From positions 15,783,194 to 15,847,193 of the forward strand of contig NC_035436.2 of the NCBI RefSeq assembly GCF_002127325.2: a DNA stretch of 64,000 bases. Reading direction: 5' to 3'. The position numbers were made by a program, and so were the translations under genes. Every line of letters starts with the position of its first letter. The first letter of the stretch is position 1. The notes below the pieces were generated by a model, which ran no database searches, was not told the DNA's origin, and saw only the letters and a list, made by a program, of their open reading frames with translations. Positions 32,227 through 44,356 of the stretch are shown piece by piece. Source of the stretch: Helianthus annuus (lineage: Eukaryota; Streptophyta; Magnoliopsida; Asterales; Asteraceae).

Positions 32227-33258
32227 AGAAAGGCTAGTGGGAGCACTATATCATTCCTCATCCTGTATGTGGATGATATACTGATCATTGGAAATAGCGT
32301 CCCTATGCTTAACAAAGTTAAACACTATTTGGGAACTTATTTTTCAATGAAAGATCTTGGAGAAGCAGCTTATATTCTAGGAATCAAGATCTATAGGGAT
32401 AGATCTAAGCGGCTTCTTGGGCTAAGTCAAAGTACATACATAGACAAAATGATGACACGCTTTAAGATGGAAAACTTCAAGAAAGGAGGTGTTCCTATGA
32501 CTAAAGGTACTGTGTTGAACAAATCGCAATCTCCTTCAACGGACATTGAAATTAAGCGAATGGAAGGAGTTCCATATGCTTCAGCGATTGGCTCTATCAT
32601 GTATGCTATGTTATGTACTAGACCTGACGTCTCGCATGCTTTAAGCATGACTAGTCGTTATCAGCAAGCTCCTGGCATTGCCCATTGGACTGCTGTCAAG
32701 AACATTCTAAAGTATCTGAGAAGAACTAAAGATATGTTCTTAGTATTTGGAGGAGTAGAAGAAGAGCTCACTGTAAGATGTTACACTGATGCTAGTTTTC
32801 AAACTGACAGAGATGATTCTCGCTCACAATCAGGTTTCGTATTCACTCTAAATGGAGGAGCTATCTCATGGAAGAGCTCCAAGCAGAGTGTGGTGGCGGA
32901 TTCAACCACCGAATCTGAATATATAGCCGCATTAGATGCTGCAAAGGAGGCTGCTTGGATGAAGAAATTCATAACCGACCTCGATGTGGTTCCAAGCATT
33001 AAGAAACCTATCGAGATATTCTGTGATAACGCAGGTGCTATTGCTCAAGCCAAAGAGCCCAGGTCTCATCACAGGGCCAAGCACATTTTAAGAAAGTTCC
33101 ACTACATACGGGAAATTGTGGAACGTGGAGACATCGTGATAAGCAAAGTGGACGCAGATCAAAACCTAGCAGACCCGTTTACTAAGCCCATGACTCAGGA
33201 CAAGCATGATCAACACATGGGTGCCATCGGGCTTAGATTAGCTAGTAGTATGTTTTGA
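32227..33258 (+). pseudogene. Copia C reverse transcriptase catalytic part and RNase H
   Basis: Continues the frame past the TAA: YVDD (32265-32276), LGIKIYRDRSKRLLGLSQ (near 32380), RNase H with CYTDASFQTDRDDSRSQSG (32779-32835), VADSTTESEYIAAL (32895-32937), DNAGAIAQAKEP (near 33027) and LADPFTKPM (33167-33193). The stop is at 33256-33258. One open frame of more than 330 codons, so decay here is limited to the upstream stop. Confidence 0.92.
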
Positions 33259-34103
33259 TTTAGTATTTGGATGTACGAACTTTTAACAGTTGTACTTTTG
33301 AATTCAATTTTGATTTACTAGTTAAATGCAATTTTGAATCTTATAACTGTGTTCGATTTTAATACGTTTAATCCATGAATCTTGCATTCTAAACTATCCG
33401 TAGTCGGTCAGATTCATGCGAACGATTCTGAATTAAGACTATTCTGACTTTGGACTCAAGGAGTTGACTTCCAAACTCACAGACCTCATTATGAATGACG
33501 TTGGATGTAACTCGCATCAAATCATCTTCATGGATCTTAGTCATAAGATGATTTGATATTGGTATACTCATTTAGTATCCTTTGACCTGAGATACATATT
33601 AGAACTTCCGTTTACCAAGGATTATTCTTTGATTACTGTCAACCGTTGTCGCGTAACTGCCAGTCATAAAGGCTTTAATTGGGAATAGTTCTGAAGTTCA
33701 GTGGGAGTTGTATGTAGTCAATATGGGATTCTGTACTCTTACATGATATGTAACAGTTAGACATTGTGGCGCCCTCGTTGATTCAAACTGGTGAAGTGTA
33801 AGGCCTTACCCAAACTTACTGTGTGATTGTTCGGACCACTTTGACTCTTGATCGAGAACAATAATAATTGAACACCATATGAGAATGAACTTAATCCATG
33901 TCTCATTGATTCAATTTATGTCTTTTACAGAAAGGATAAATGACAATAATTACCATAAGTCTATTGTCTTGCAATAGTAAGTTGTTACTAATGGCAAGGT
34001 GTTTTGGTTAATGACTTTAAAGTGTCATACCTTGTTGGGGGCAGCCATGTGCAGCTAGAGCGCCGCTGACTGTCTGCGTTGAGGATTTTATCGAAGGTCG
34101 TCC
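33259..34103 (+). other. Noncoding 3' region of copia C
   Basis: About 0.85 kb between the RNase H stop and the polypurine tract, with no supported frame. Confidence 0.6.
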
Positions 34104-34114
34104 AAGTGGGAGAT
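34104..34114 (+). other. Polypurine tract of copia C
   Basis: AAGTGGGAGAT immediately before the 3' LTR. Confidence 0.85.
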
Positions 34115-34914
34115 TGTTGGATTTATATGTACGGGTTCGATAAGTCAACGCTGCTGACCGAGCTATGACCCATAAGAGTTACACCTTGGGCAACGAACAT
34201 TAAATCCACTTAACTTGGTTAACTGGTGACCACGAACAATTAACAGGACGAAATATATAATTATCTAGAATAATTATATATTAACGAGAAACGAGATTTA
34301 TTATTTATACGGGTTATAAATAATGTAACGTTTAGTTACTTATTTAATTAAACTTTGTTTTTCGGGCTTCGTATCGCGTCTTGGCTTGAACTTATTATAT
34401 TGGGCTTCGGGGCCTAAGATATAATTAGGGTAGTTAACCTAAATATATTAATATATATAATATTCTATCATATTCTTTTGAATATGTAGTTCTGCCGTAA
34501 GCATCACAAAAAGAAAAGGAATTCCTTTTCCTTTTGTCTTCGAGAGATCATCACAAAAGAAAAAGGCTGCCGCCACTCAAAGAAGAAAGTGCCGCCCATT
34601 TTTGTATACCTTGTGAATTGCGATCACCGTAAGTCTAAGCTGTTTGTTCGTGTTTGGTTCTAGCACTCGTTCGTTGTACCTCGGTGTCTCACACGGTTAA
34701 TTATTAACCAGAAGGTATATTTAATCTCATCGGTAGATTAACTATTTTATATAGCGTATTTGCATGTTTGTAACCATGATCCTGTTCGGTTCACTTTTGG
34801 TGTTGATTATTATATTTATTCCGCTGCGTTGTTTTTATTAATTATATATTTAGTTAATAAAATATGTCAAACCCGTTTTGATAAAAGTAAAATTGACACC
34901 ACTGAATCCCAACA
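34115..34914 (+). repeat. 3' LTR of copia C
   Basis: 800 bp, TGTTGGATTT...CCCAACA, followed by the target duplication AGTTA. Confidence 0.97.
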
Positions 34915-35769
34915 AGTTAAAATGCAAGAGTTTTGATGATTTATGCATGATATGATAAATGTTCAAATATATCAGCAAATAAACATGAATAAATTACATA
35001 TTTGATGCATTTTTATACATATGAAATGATGACATGTTAATACTTGACAAGATTATGTGTATTACGATATCTATTTTATGTCACAATAAGTATATATATT
35101 ACGATGCGCAAATCGTAGATATATTGCTTATAACATGATGAGAGTCACCAATAAAATCGTTCAAGTCGCAAAGTGCTTAAAATATGTATATGAACTCATA
35201 TATACATAAATACATCAATATAATAAAAAATAATAACTTTTCGAGAAATCTCAAAGTTATGTGAAAATTCTAAGTATCGGAGAAACTTATGTATTTTTGT
35301 GGGTTCTTGATTATTAAATCGTTCTTATTTAATTTAGGACGAATAAACAATTTGAGGGATTGTGTTAACACATAAAAACGCACCCAAAGGTGAGTACTTA
35401 GTTCCCTTATTTTACGTTTTCAAATGTTTTGGGGTGATTCATATGTGCCTATTCATTATTTTCACGATTTCGACTATATGACTACACATGCATAAGTACT
35501 ATCTTTTGACGAATTGAACTATTATACATGGTTTAAACACTGATTTCCAAAGTTTGTTACGGGTTTGTTCATATGTTTACTAATACATTCATTAACAATG
35601 ATCAAGCCGATTGGTAGTACAATATAGCGCTATAGGACTAGACACCCCATTCCTGTTGTATGGAATGTCAGAAACCAAATTTTATCCAAATAGAATTTGC
35701 CTTTGTGGTATTTCTATAGTCTCTAAAGTGTAGTTTGATGCACTAAGGTTTGAATGTATTGCTAAATCG

Positions 35770-36165
35770 CGAATTTATGGTATATTTTGATATACTACCA
35801 ACGTGATACTGTTTACTAAAGCATAATTTGATATGCTATTGTTTACTAAAATATAGTTTGATATATTACCAAACCACAATTTTGGTATGTTCCGACATAC
35901 TACCAACGTGATATTATTTACTAATGTATAATTTGATATACTATGTATGAATCCAACATACATTTTGTTATTTACTAAAACCTAGTTGATATGTTGTTTA
36001 CAAAACCAAAGTATACTTATGATATACTACCGAAAACTATTATTTTAACAACTAAAGTATATTTGATATACTATCTGTTTAACTGTTTTGAAACTAAAAT
36101 ATATTTTGATATATTACTTATCCGACTTTCTTAAAACCAAGGTATATTTTTATGTATACTACAAC
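35770..36165 (+). repeat. Degenerate short repeat cluster in the long solo LTR
   Basis: About ten variants of ACTAAAGTATATTTGATATACTA, with the shared core TTGATATACTA or TTGATATATTA, are spaced roughly 30-55 bp apart. They are imperfect, so an old tandem array is likely. Confidence 0.65.
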
Positions 36166-36856
36166 TTTTATATCAATGCAAAGTGTTCTAGAGACCAAAC
36201 TTTTATCAAGGATTCATGGCTACTTTTATAAACATATAATTTTTTCTTATATGATCCAAAGCCATGAAGCTAATTCACAAAACCTATGTTACTCACAGGC
36301 ATTTTTATGGTGACGTATTTACTTTCACATATGTTTCAGGTTTTATTTCGTGACGACTGTTGATTGCTTTACATAGGATGGACATGGGACTTAGTAATTA
36401 TAAAAACATGAACGGCAATTGTACTGTTTGTTGATCAAATTCCAAGACAATGCAACTTTTTATGTAATAAAACAATATTCTAAATTCCATGTGTTGTGAA
36501 ACAATGATTCTGTTACAACGCTCCCCAATGTTTCCGCCACGATTTGTTGTTTTACGTGGTCGGGGTGTGACATCACCTGCCAGGGTCCTGCAACAATAGT
36601 ATTAGCCGAGATTGATTGAGTTTCTATATTTACGATATTGTATTATGGTTATGATTTCTATTTCCTTGTACAGAGATTAGGTCTGATCCCTATATAATGG
36701 GATCAATTGTATTCATATGATTCATTCAGAAATATGCAATTCCATAATACTTTTATGGTATCGGAGCATTAGGTTCTGATTACCCTTTTCCTTTTTTTCG
36801 ATTCCCCTGCTATTTTGACAGCCTCCTTTACTTTTCATCCAAACCCTAGAATTCAA

Positions 36857-37600
36857 TGGATGCCAGAAATAAGAAAGATGATCTCAGCAACAAGAAAGAT
36901 GGACCTGAATCATCTTCAGCTGACAAAACCATCAAAACCCTGCACCCAACATACTCTGTTACGAACATCCAATCGAAGATACGTACCCTTGACGGTGTTA
37001 AGGTTACGTACACTTCTTGGGTTAAGCTTTTTTGACTACATGCTCTGGCTTATCAGGTCCTTGATGATATCGATTGTTCACCTTCGCCGGCTGAAACTGA
37101 TGCACATTTTAAATCCTGGCAGGAGCTGGATGCACTTGTGCTTCAATGGATTTATAGCACAGTGTCAGACAACAACCTGCCTCGTGTTCTTGATGCAGGA
37201 CCGACCGCTCGTCATGCCTGGCTGAAACTTGAAAAAGTTTATCTCAACAATAAAAAGGCGCGGGCCGGTCTCTCGAAACCAAATTCTGCAACCTTACATT
37301 GGCAGCCTGTTCGTCGTTGGACGATTATTGCGAGCGCCTTAAGGACCTCGCCAATCAACTTGAAGATGTTGACCATCCGGTCACCGAAGAAAGACTATTT
37401 TTACAGCATTTTCGAGGCCTACCTGCAGAGTATGATACCACGGCCTCCCTCATCAATGCCAACAACGATGACTGGGATCTCGCACGCAGTATGCTATAGG
37501 ACGAGATCATTCGACAGGAGGCACGCCAAAAGACCACACATTCGGTTCTGGTTACTGCTTCTGGACAGCAGCTGAATACTACCAACAGTCGAACACCAGC
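36857..37600 (+). pseudogene. Copia D gag
   Basis: ATG at 36857 (MDARNKKDDLSNKKDG). The UBN2-type gag region reads KVTYTSWVKLF, an in-frame TGA near 37033, then LHALAYQVLDDID and SWQELDALVLQWIYSTVSDN. Frames change near 37270-37300, after which CERLKDLANQLEDVDHPVTE and LFLQHFRGLPAEYD continue until TAG 37497-37499. Typical copia gag with at least two lesions. Confidence 0.82.
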
Positions 37601-37659
37601 CGGTTTATAATCCAACCCTACTACCCAACCCCAGCAACCCTATTACAACCAACCCCAGC

Positions 37660-38490
37660 AGCCCTATTGAACTCGTGGACGTTGTCGGGGTCGTGGACGT
37701 GGTAATCGCGGAAGCGATTCTGGTCGTGGCACCCCTTCACAACAACCAACATGGCCTCCAAACAATCCCTCCTACCCACAATGGGCTTGGTGGAATACTC
37801 CACCTTGCCCTTACCCCACACAACCAGCTTTTCAGCCAAATACCCACTTCTCCCAGCCCGCTGCACCACCTCCGATGGCCCATTATAAAGCCCAACAACA
37901 CCCCATACCTCAACCAGCCGAAAATTTTAACCCAGCCCAATACCCGACCACTCCCTATTCTCATGTTTTGACTCCGCAGGCCCACTACACCACCATTACA
38001 CTGACCGGCTACAATCCTCTCTGTCCTTCTGATCTCCAGTCAGCAATGGCATCTATGCAGCTGAGATCATGGATACATGCGCCACCTCACACGCCACTGA
38101 CGAACAAGGTACGATTCAAATACCCAACTCTTTTCCTATTAGTAGTAAAATTTTGGTCGGCAATGGCGCGTCTTTGCGAGTTCAAGGGTCTGGAACATGC
38201 TACTTAACCTTACCCAATCGTACCTACATTTTACCTAACATCCTTTACTGCCCACAAATTATTAAAAAGTTAATTTCTGTTTGGCCGCTTACTCGTGATA
38301 ATAGTGTTTCTATTGAGTTTGACCCCTTTGGTTTTTCTTTGAAGGACCTTCGCACTAGGTGTCTACTCTCCCGCCACAATAGTACTGGGATCCAGTAACA
38401 CCGCTAGAACTTCCGCCACAAGCTACCTTCATCACCACTGCTTCCCTTCCATGGCACGATCGTTTGGGGCACCCCAGATGAAGAAACACT
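37660..38490 (+). pseudogene. Copia D nucleocapsid region and protease
   Basis: A Gly/Arg-rich segment (near 37675-37740) and a Pro/Gln-rich segment lead into the protease motif reading MDTCATSHATDEQGTIQ (about 38069-38120). The catalytic Asp-Thr-Gly is Asp-Thr-Cys here. Then VQGSGTCYLTLPNRTY, LPNILYCPQIIKKLISV and LRTRCLLSRHNSTG, the region before integrase, with a TAA at 38396-38398. WHDRLGHP follows in another frame before the match ends. Confidence 0.78.
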
Positions 38491-39786
38491 GGTTAAATGA
38501 CCGGAATCAGATAAACCAGGGGGTTAGGTTCTGCATAAAGAGGGTTGGTTTCTTCTTGTTCGACTCAGGAGAATGGATCTCCTTCTCTTTCCGACAGCTG
38601 TAAAACAGACACCGTTAGACTCACCACGGGGAGAATGGGGGTTCTCTTCGTGATCACCCTCCGGCGTGAGAATAAGTATCGGTATTTGAGGAAGAAGAAG
38701 TAAGTGAAGTGGATATAAGTTGAAGTTTGTACCTGAATTACTCTTCTATTTATAGCCGGGAGTTTGGCCGGGAAAACCTGTTATTGAAATGTTAACGAAA
38801 GATGCTAACTTCGTAAGAGGTTATTTCCTCTCCGTTAATTCTCTTAATCGAATGTGTAAGCACACAGATCGCGATCTAGATCAACAGCTGGGGAATTGCC
38901 ACGTGGAAAGTGGGCAATTGGAGATTTTTCTTCAATTTCATGCCATCATCGTGACTTCAAGGGAGCCCGGGATGATGACACGTGGCCAGATGGTTACAAC
39001 CGTCTGGTGGTGCACGATTCAGTCTTCTAGAAGATTACTGCCATAATCTGGTGTGACTCCTTGTTGTGTGGTACAAATAAATAATATCCAAGTCTGGGTA
39101 TTATTAAAGCGGGAGTGTTTGCTGGCATTTTCATCCCTGTTTGTTATGGAGAGAGGCGCAAGATTCGTTAGTTTTCTTTTGGCGCCCCGATGTTGCTTGT
39201 TTTTGTTCTAAGTTCTCTTTCTGGGACCAGTGCGCGGCCGAGCAAGGTCTAAAGAGGGTTAAAAGACGAGGTTGTGGTATGGTCCCAAGTACTTAACACG
39301 AGGTTTTTGGGACCTTACCCCTTCAAGTCCCCCCAGTCTAGTGTTGCTCTTATGCAAATAAGTGGAGCACTGGACTATGAGAGAGAGAGGTGCTTTTCGC
39401 TTTAGAGGTTTTTTGGCGCGAAAATGGAGAATGTTCTGGGAGAAGATATACTTTGCTCATTATTTTGATTTTTGCAAATCTTTGACTTTGGGTATGAAGG
39501 GTACAGTAATGTATGTTGACGTGTGACAGGCTGTCACTGTCAGATGTATATTACTAACCGTGTTTTACACGTGCGTGTGAACTCGCGTTTGTGCTTTCCT
39601 CTACTTGCCCCTGACGCTTGGATTACTGTGCCATCCCGAAAAAGATGGTGTTGAAGTTACCTAGGCTATTTATGGCGGTGAGTATATAAGTGTTTTGAGT
39701 TTGTTAATCATTACTTTCTTGAAACCTTTTTTTCCTCTTCGTCTTCTTTATCTGTTCTTAGAAAGAATTTGCAATTTCTTCCTCTT
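38491..39786. other. Upstream region of the gypsy-type transposon gene
   Basis: About 1.3 kb without a supported coding frame. TATA-like sequences occur near 38750 (CTATTTATAGC) and 39688 (AGTATATAAGTG); the latter is about 100 bp before the ATG at 39787 and may be the promoter. The boundary with copia D near 38480 is not precise, and no target duplication was found. Confidence 0.5.
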
Positions 39787-41376
39787 ATGTCAACCGGAGA
39801 TCATCACGAAGACTCTACTGAAGAAATGTCTACCGAACTTCCACCATTAAATTGGTCTAGGGCAACTTTTGATGGCTTGATTCGGAATCTCCGGTTTCCG
39901 GAAAACTGGGGTGCCCGATACCCTGAAGAGGGTCAGACGGCGGCGGATGCTCCAGCCGGGTATATGACCCTATTTTGGGATTTCTTTTGTGCAGGCAACT
40001 TCTGTCTGCCTGTAACGAAATTCTTCCTTGAAATTCTTGAGTACTACAAGGTCCATATCTTCCAGATGCACCCTATTGGTATGGTTAGGGTTCGCCATTT
40101 TGAATTTGTATGCCGGACGATGCATATCGAACCGACGGTTACCCGATTCCGTGTTTTCCACCAAATGCATTGTTCTCCGGGGTTTTATTCTTTTGTACAA
40201 AGAGCATCGGCGAAGAAGATTTTGCTGCATCCCCCAAAATCATTCCATGACTGGAAGCAAAAATTTTTCTTTATCAAGGTGGGGGTTATTCCGATGAGGA
40301 TGACTTTCAGGGGAAAGGAGGATGTCCCTACTGAAACCATTCAAACTCCTGTCGACGAAAATTGGTACCAGGATCTGAAAGAGGTTCCGTCTATCACTTT
40401 GCCAGAGAAAGCCCTTGTTGGTGCTAGTATGAGTCTGAATTGGAGGATGAACCGGGAAGACAAGCCGGTATATATGGAAGATGACAAAGGTAAGATTTTG
40501 GGGCTTGCCCTGTTTCTTTATCTTTCTTCTCCCCCCCCCTTTTTGACCTTGCTCCTCTTCTTTTGCAGTTGTTTCTTTGTATGTTGTTGCGTTTGAGAGA
40601 AAAGGTAGGAAGATGGCTACTATTGCAAAAGAGCCTAATGAAGAGCTCTGGTACCACCGCATTGTGAGGAACTTCGTTCTTCCGCGGGATGACGACTTGT
40701 CTGCGCAACCTACTGCTGGTGTTGGTAATTTTTACTGCAACGTCGTTTTTTTGTTGCATCTGCGCGTTTGAATACCTTAATTCTGCGCTTTGTAATAGGT
40801 GAGCTGTCTAACTTGGGCATAGGCCCTGAGAAGAAAAAACGTGTGCCTACAACTAGTGTTGTGCCAAAGAAGAGTGATGCTGAAAAGGCTCAATCTTCTA
40901 GGGCCAAAAATTTGGGAGGAGAGAAGAAAGGTATGCGCCGTTCCTCTGACTCCTGGTGTGATTATGTGGTGGTATCTGATTCATTGGAGGGTCTTGCGCC
41001 TGTAGTTATAAGAAGACCGAAGCCAGAGCCAAAAGATACCGATGATATTCCTCCGTCAAACCCAGATGATCCCATTGATTTGGAATCAAGTCCTGAGCGC
41101 TTGGTGCGGAAGAAAGTAGGAAAAAGAAAACAGAATGATGCTGACGCTGAAGGTCAGCCGGCGAAGAAGGTTCAAAGGAAGAAAATTACTTGAAGGGGTA
41201 ATCTTAATGCCTTTATTTCAGAACCTGTTCCTGGTAGGTGTTACTCCTTTGTTCACTTTTTTCATGCCTCTAGTTTGTGATTTATCTCTTTGCTCTTGCA
41301 GAAAAACCACATTCTCCTGTTCCCATGTGGTTAATGAAGAACTTCAACCTTCCCCTCCGTGCGCCTCTGTTGCAGA
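39787..41376 (+). pseudogene. Putative gypsy-type transposon gene (Transposase_28 type), 5' part
   Basis: ATG at 39787 (MSTGDHHEDSTEEMS). Exon 1 (39787-40489) encodes the conserved domain: FCLPVTKFFLEILEYYKVHIFQMHP and GMVRVRHFEFVCRTM, as in plant 'putative gypsy type transposon' proteins (PF04195, from memory). Exon 2 (40569-40724) and exon 3 (40799-41233) join in phase through GT-AG introns of 79 and 74 bp; exon 3 has a TGA at 41191-41193. Exon 4 starts at 41302 and is cut at 41376 by a 19.3-kb retroelement. The C-terminal part is Lys/Glu-rich and probably disordered. The gene resumes at 60670. Real introns suggest it was once expressed as a spliced gene; its function is unknown. Confidence 0.75.
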
Positions 41377-41845
41377 TGATGTGGTCTAAATTATTCATAT
41401 TTTATGTCAATATTTCCTACACTTTTGAGTGGCTTTATTGTTGTTTATGATTAAAATCCACTCGTAGTTGGTTCATATTTTAAGTTTGATGATTTTAAGA
41501 GAAAGTGAGCTAAAACGATTAAATCTGATGTTATTCACAGTTCTTTATATTATGTGGTTTTAATTGAATTAGATATGAATAATCAAGAGAAAAATAATAA
41601 AGAAAAATAAAAGGATTTTCGTGTGTTGCATAAGGAACCAATTAGAAAGATATTACATTATTTTTATGGAGTTAGTTTACATATTTAATGAGGCATTAAT
41701 TATTATTTTTGTTGATTACTACGTAGGTGCCTTGATCACTAATTGGACATGCAAGTGGGCTGTCGATTAATAAGGAATTCAAGTGGGCTGCCATGAGTTT
41801 TTTTGGGGCCATGAATTAGAAAAAACAGCAACAGTGGATCCCTAT

Positions 41846-41887
41846 TATTGCCGCCAACATTATATGTACATAGTGGCGGCGGCAATA
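41846..41887. repeat. 10-bp stem hairpin in the Athila-like LTR
   Basis: TATTGCCGCC ... GGCGGCAATA around an AT-rich loop. Present in all three LTR copies (also 46734-46775 and near 60154-60195). Confidence 0.8.
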
Positions 41888-42015
41888 CAAAGATTTTTTT
41901 TTTAGATAGGAGGGATCGAAGACTGTAGACGGAGGAGAAAAAAGAGAGGAGAGGTCGATCAAGACAAGAGAAAAGAAAAGGATTGGTTCGGGTTCAAGTC
42001 GCGATCAAGATTAAG

Positions 42016-44356
42016 TCGCGATCGAAATTTAGAACCTTTCTTGTATCTCGATGTAACATGCTTGAACATTATGTGATTAGTTGACATGTTTGGTGCAATG
42101 ATATATGTGAACATCTTATGTGAACTATATGTTATAACTATGTGTATGCGTGTATGTGTATGAACCGAAACAACAAGGACCCGACTCGAGACCATGTGGT
42201 CTCGAGTGAACAGTAACCGGTTTGGGCCTTTGGCCGGTTGGGCCATTTGGGCCGTAAACCCCCCTTAGCCGATTTGTAAACCCATTAGGGTGCACCTTGG
42301 GGGAACTAGTATATATAGCATACTCTTTGCCAACCTTACCACTCTTTGGGCAACCACACTCACTCTCCTACATACACACCGTCCTACTAAAACCCTAAGA
42401 ACACAAACACACATCATTTTCGGATCCAATCGGTTAGCACTAGAAATCGGATCAAGCTTGGAAATCGGCACTTAGAAGGTTCACACACTTGGAAAACCCA
42501 TCAACCGGTTAGTGTTAATAATGCTTATTGTGTTTGATATTAGTGTTACATGATGATTCCTAATATATATGATGTTCTAAGGTGATGACCGGTTAACATG
42601 CTTTGATGTCGGATTGATGTTGCTTTGTGTTTAAATGTAGCTTGAATCACTAGTCTTGTTGAGCATGAAATCGGTTTCTATTTGTCACATAATCGGTTGT
42701 TGTATTTTGAACATTGATGAATATATGTTATGAATGTGTTTGAATGTTTTGAAGAACATGAAGAACTTGTTGAATGTGGGTTAAATGTTTGAAATCCTGC
42801 TTGTTTGATCTGAATTCATGAATTGTTAGACAATAAAACATGTTTTAGTGGATAGTACAATGTTTGTGTTGCATGATATTCAAATGCTATTGGATAGTAC
42901 AAGCTGTGCAGAAATCAGCAGATGTTGGGGAGTCGAAACCCTGGTTGCGACTCGAAATCTCCGTGTTGCGACCTCAGTTGCGAGTCGAGAACATCAGGTT
43001 ACGACTCGCAACCATGACATGCCAAGCCGAAACCGTGGTTGCGACACAGGTTGCGACTCGCAACCCTCCATGATCAACACAAACAGCATAACCCGCAACT
43101 GTGATTGCAAGTCCGGTTACGACTCGCAACCAAAAGCAGCACAACCCGAGACCGCGTAGTTGCGAGTCTTGTTGCGACTCGCAACCACACTTAATGGGCT
43201 TGCGTATTTATGGGCCTACGATTAATGGGCCGGGCTTATGGGCCTTCTGTGTTAACCGTTGATGCATGATTTGGGCTTAAGTAGCTGGGTTGAACTTATG
43301 GGCTGTATGTGTTACTGTTAACTGAATATGTTAAACTTGTACACCGTGATTGCTACTTGTATGTGCACTGCTTGGTTTGAATCTGATTATAAGCGGTATC
43401 TATGTTAGGACGTGATTGACTACTTGCAAAATTGATTGACCCTTCTGTGTTACTACCGAGCAAACCGAGGTGAGTTCACACCCTCTACAAAGCATGGGAT
43501 TCCCTGGGTTGGGAACGGGGTTAAGGAACATGGGTTCCTCGTCCTCCTTGGGTAGGACGGTGATGGTTCAGGAATGTAATTCCTCGTCCTGGTGGACGGA
43601 TAACTCGTACTAGACTAAAACTCTATCACGAAGTCCCTCCTTTTTGTATCGACTTAATCGCCGGGCCAATGGCGAGCGGGTCATTAGTTAGATAGCGCTA
43701 TTTAGGTCTGACAAACCTCACACCGTGCCGCAGAGGGCGGGCGTGAACTAATGGATCTGGGGCACGTCAATGATGATAGACATTGATGGTTTTCAGGGCA
43801 CATAAACATGACTACAGTCAGCAGTCGATACGGTAACGAGTCTAGTGTACGCATGGGGTAGCCCCCACGGCCGAAATGCCTGATAACTAACATGGGGTAG
43901 CCCCCACGGCTGGAGTGCCGGAGTAACTAGGAATGAACAAGTCACGTTTTTAAACTATGGGGTAACCCCTACGGCAGGATGCCAGATAAAGGAAACTGTT
44001 TTCAAAACAACTAAAATGAACACCCAACTGTGAACTCACTCAACTAGTTGTTGACTCGTTACTACATGCTTTGCAGGACCATAGGTACTCAGCTGGAGCT
44101 TGCATGGGGGAGGGTCGTTGTGGGACACGGATTTGCTGCGTACTATGTTAAACTTGAAACCATTGAACTTATGTTTTAACCTTTGAGACTTATGCTTCCG
44201 CTTGCAACTTAAACTTTGTTTTGTTGAACACCAATCGTATTGGTTAGACTTTTATAACTATTTATATGCATGTTCAGTATGATTGGTGGCTGGATCCTGG
44301 TCAGTCACGCCTCCAAGCGGTAGTACTCCGCAGGTGGGATTTTGGGGGGTGTGACA
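42016..44356 (+). mobile_element. Solo-LTR-like insertion in the inverted LTR
   Basis: The uninterrupted LTR copies show the site ATTAAGTCC. Here ATTAAG is present on both sides (42010-42015, 44357-44362) of about 2.34 kb that ends GGTGTGACA. The left end lacks a clear TG, so it starts at 42015 or 42016 depending on whether 5 or 6 bases were duplicated. It has a TATA-like TATATATA (near 42310), a cluster of GGTTGCGACTCGCAACC-type palindromes (42930-43190) and three GGGGTAGCCCCCACGG-like repeats (43850-43980). No gag or pol. Confidence 0.75.
42935..43190. repeat. Cluster of GGTTGCGA-NN-TCGCAACC palindromic motifs
   Basis: At least nine full or partial copies of GTTGCGAC / TCGCAACC in both orientations in about 250 bp, some paired as near-palindromes (for example near 43029-43065 and 43155-43187). 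Lies inside the solo-LTR-like insertion. Confidence 0.75.

Larger units (their letters stand above)
17766..34914 (+). mobile_element. Ty1/copia element C, split by a gypsy element
   Basis: LTRs of 802 bp (17766-18567) and 800 bp (34115-34914) start TGTTGG and end CCCAACA. The 5-bp target duplication AGTTA is perfect (17761-17765, 34915-34919). It has an initiator-Met primer site, gag, protease, integrase, reverse transcriptase, RNase H and a polypurine tract. A gypsy element (20501-29833) sits in gag. Without it the element is about 7.8 kb. About ten LTR differences by eye (roughly 1.2 percent). Confidence 0.97.
15868..36572 (+). mobile_element. Long solo LTR (about 3.55 kb) split by copia C
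   Basis: Left end TGTGACACC at 15868 and right end GGTGTGACA at 36572, with the direct repeat TCACC on both sides (15863-15867, 36573-36577). Removing copia C and one copy of its target duplication leaves 1898 + 1653 = 3551 bp with no gag or pol. The TG...CA ends and the 5-bp duplication point to a solo LTR. Such length is known for Tat/Ogre-type or other long-LTR gypsy elements; the lineage is inferred. A TATA-like CTATATACAC lies near 16693. Orientation is not certain. Confidence 0.78.
36578..38490 (+). mobile_element. Copia element D, 5' fragment
   Basis: Holds an LTR-like start with TATA (CCTATATAATGG, near 36690), a near-perfect initiator-Met primer site TGGTATCGGAGC (36756-36767), gag, a Gly/Arg- and Pro-rich nucleocapsid region, protease and the first integrase motif (WHDRLGHP near 38450). 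The match ends near 38480. The 5' LTR start is not resolved; it lies right after the target duplication of the long solo LTR. No 3' LTR or later pol is in the window. Confidence 0.75.

Noticed and set aside
37675..37971. Open frame over the Gly/Arg and Pro-rich segment of copia D as a separate gene
   Set aside because: The nucleocapsid-type sequence is in another frame. This one is a by-product of biased composition.
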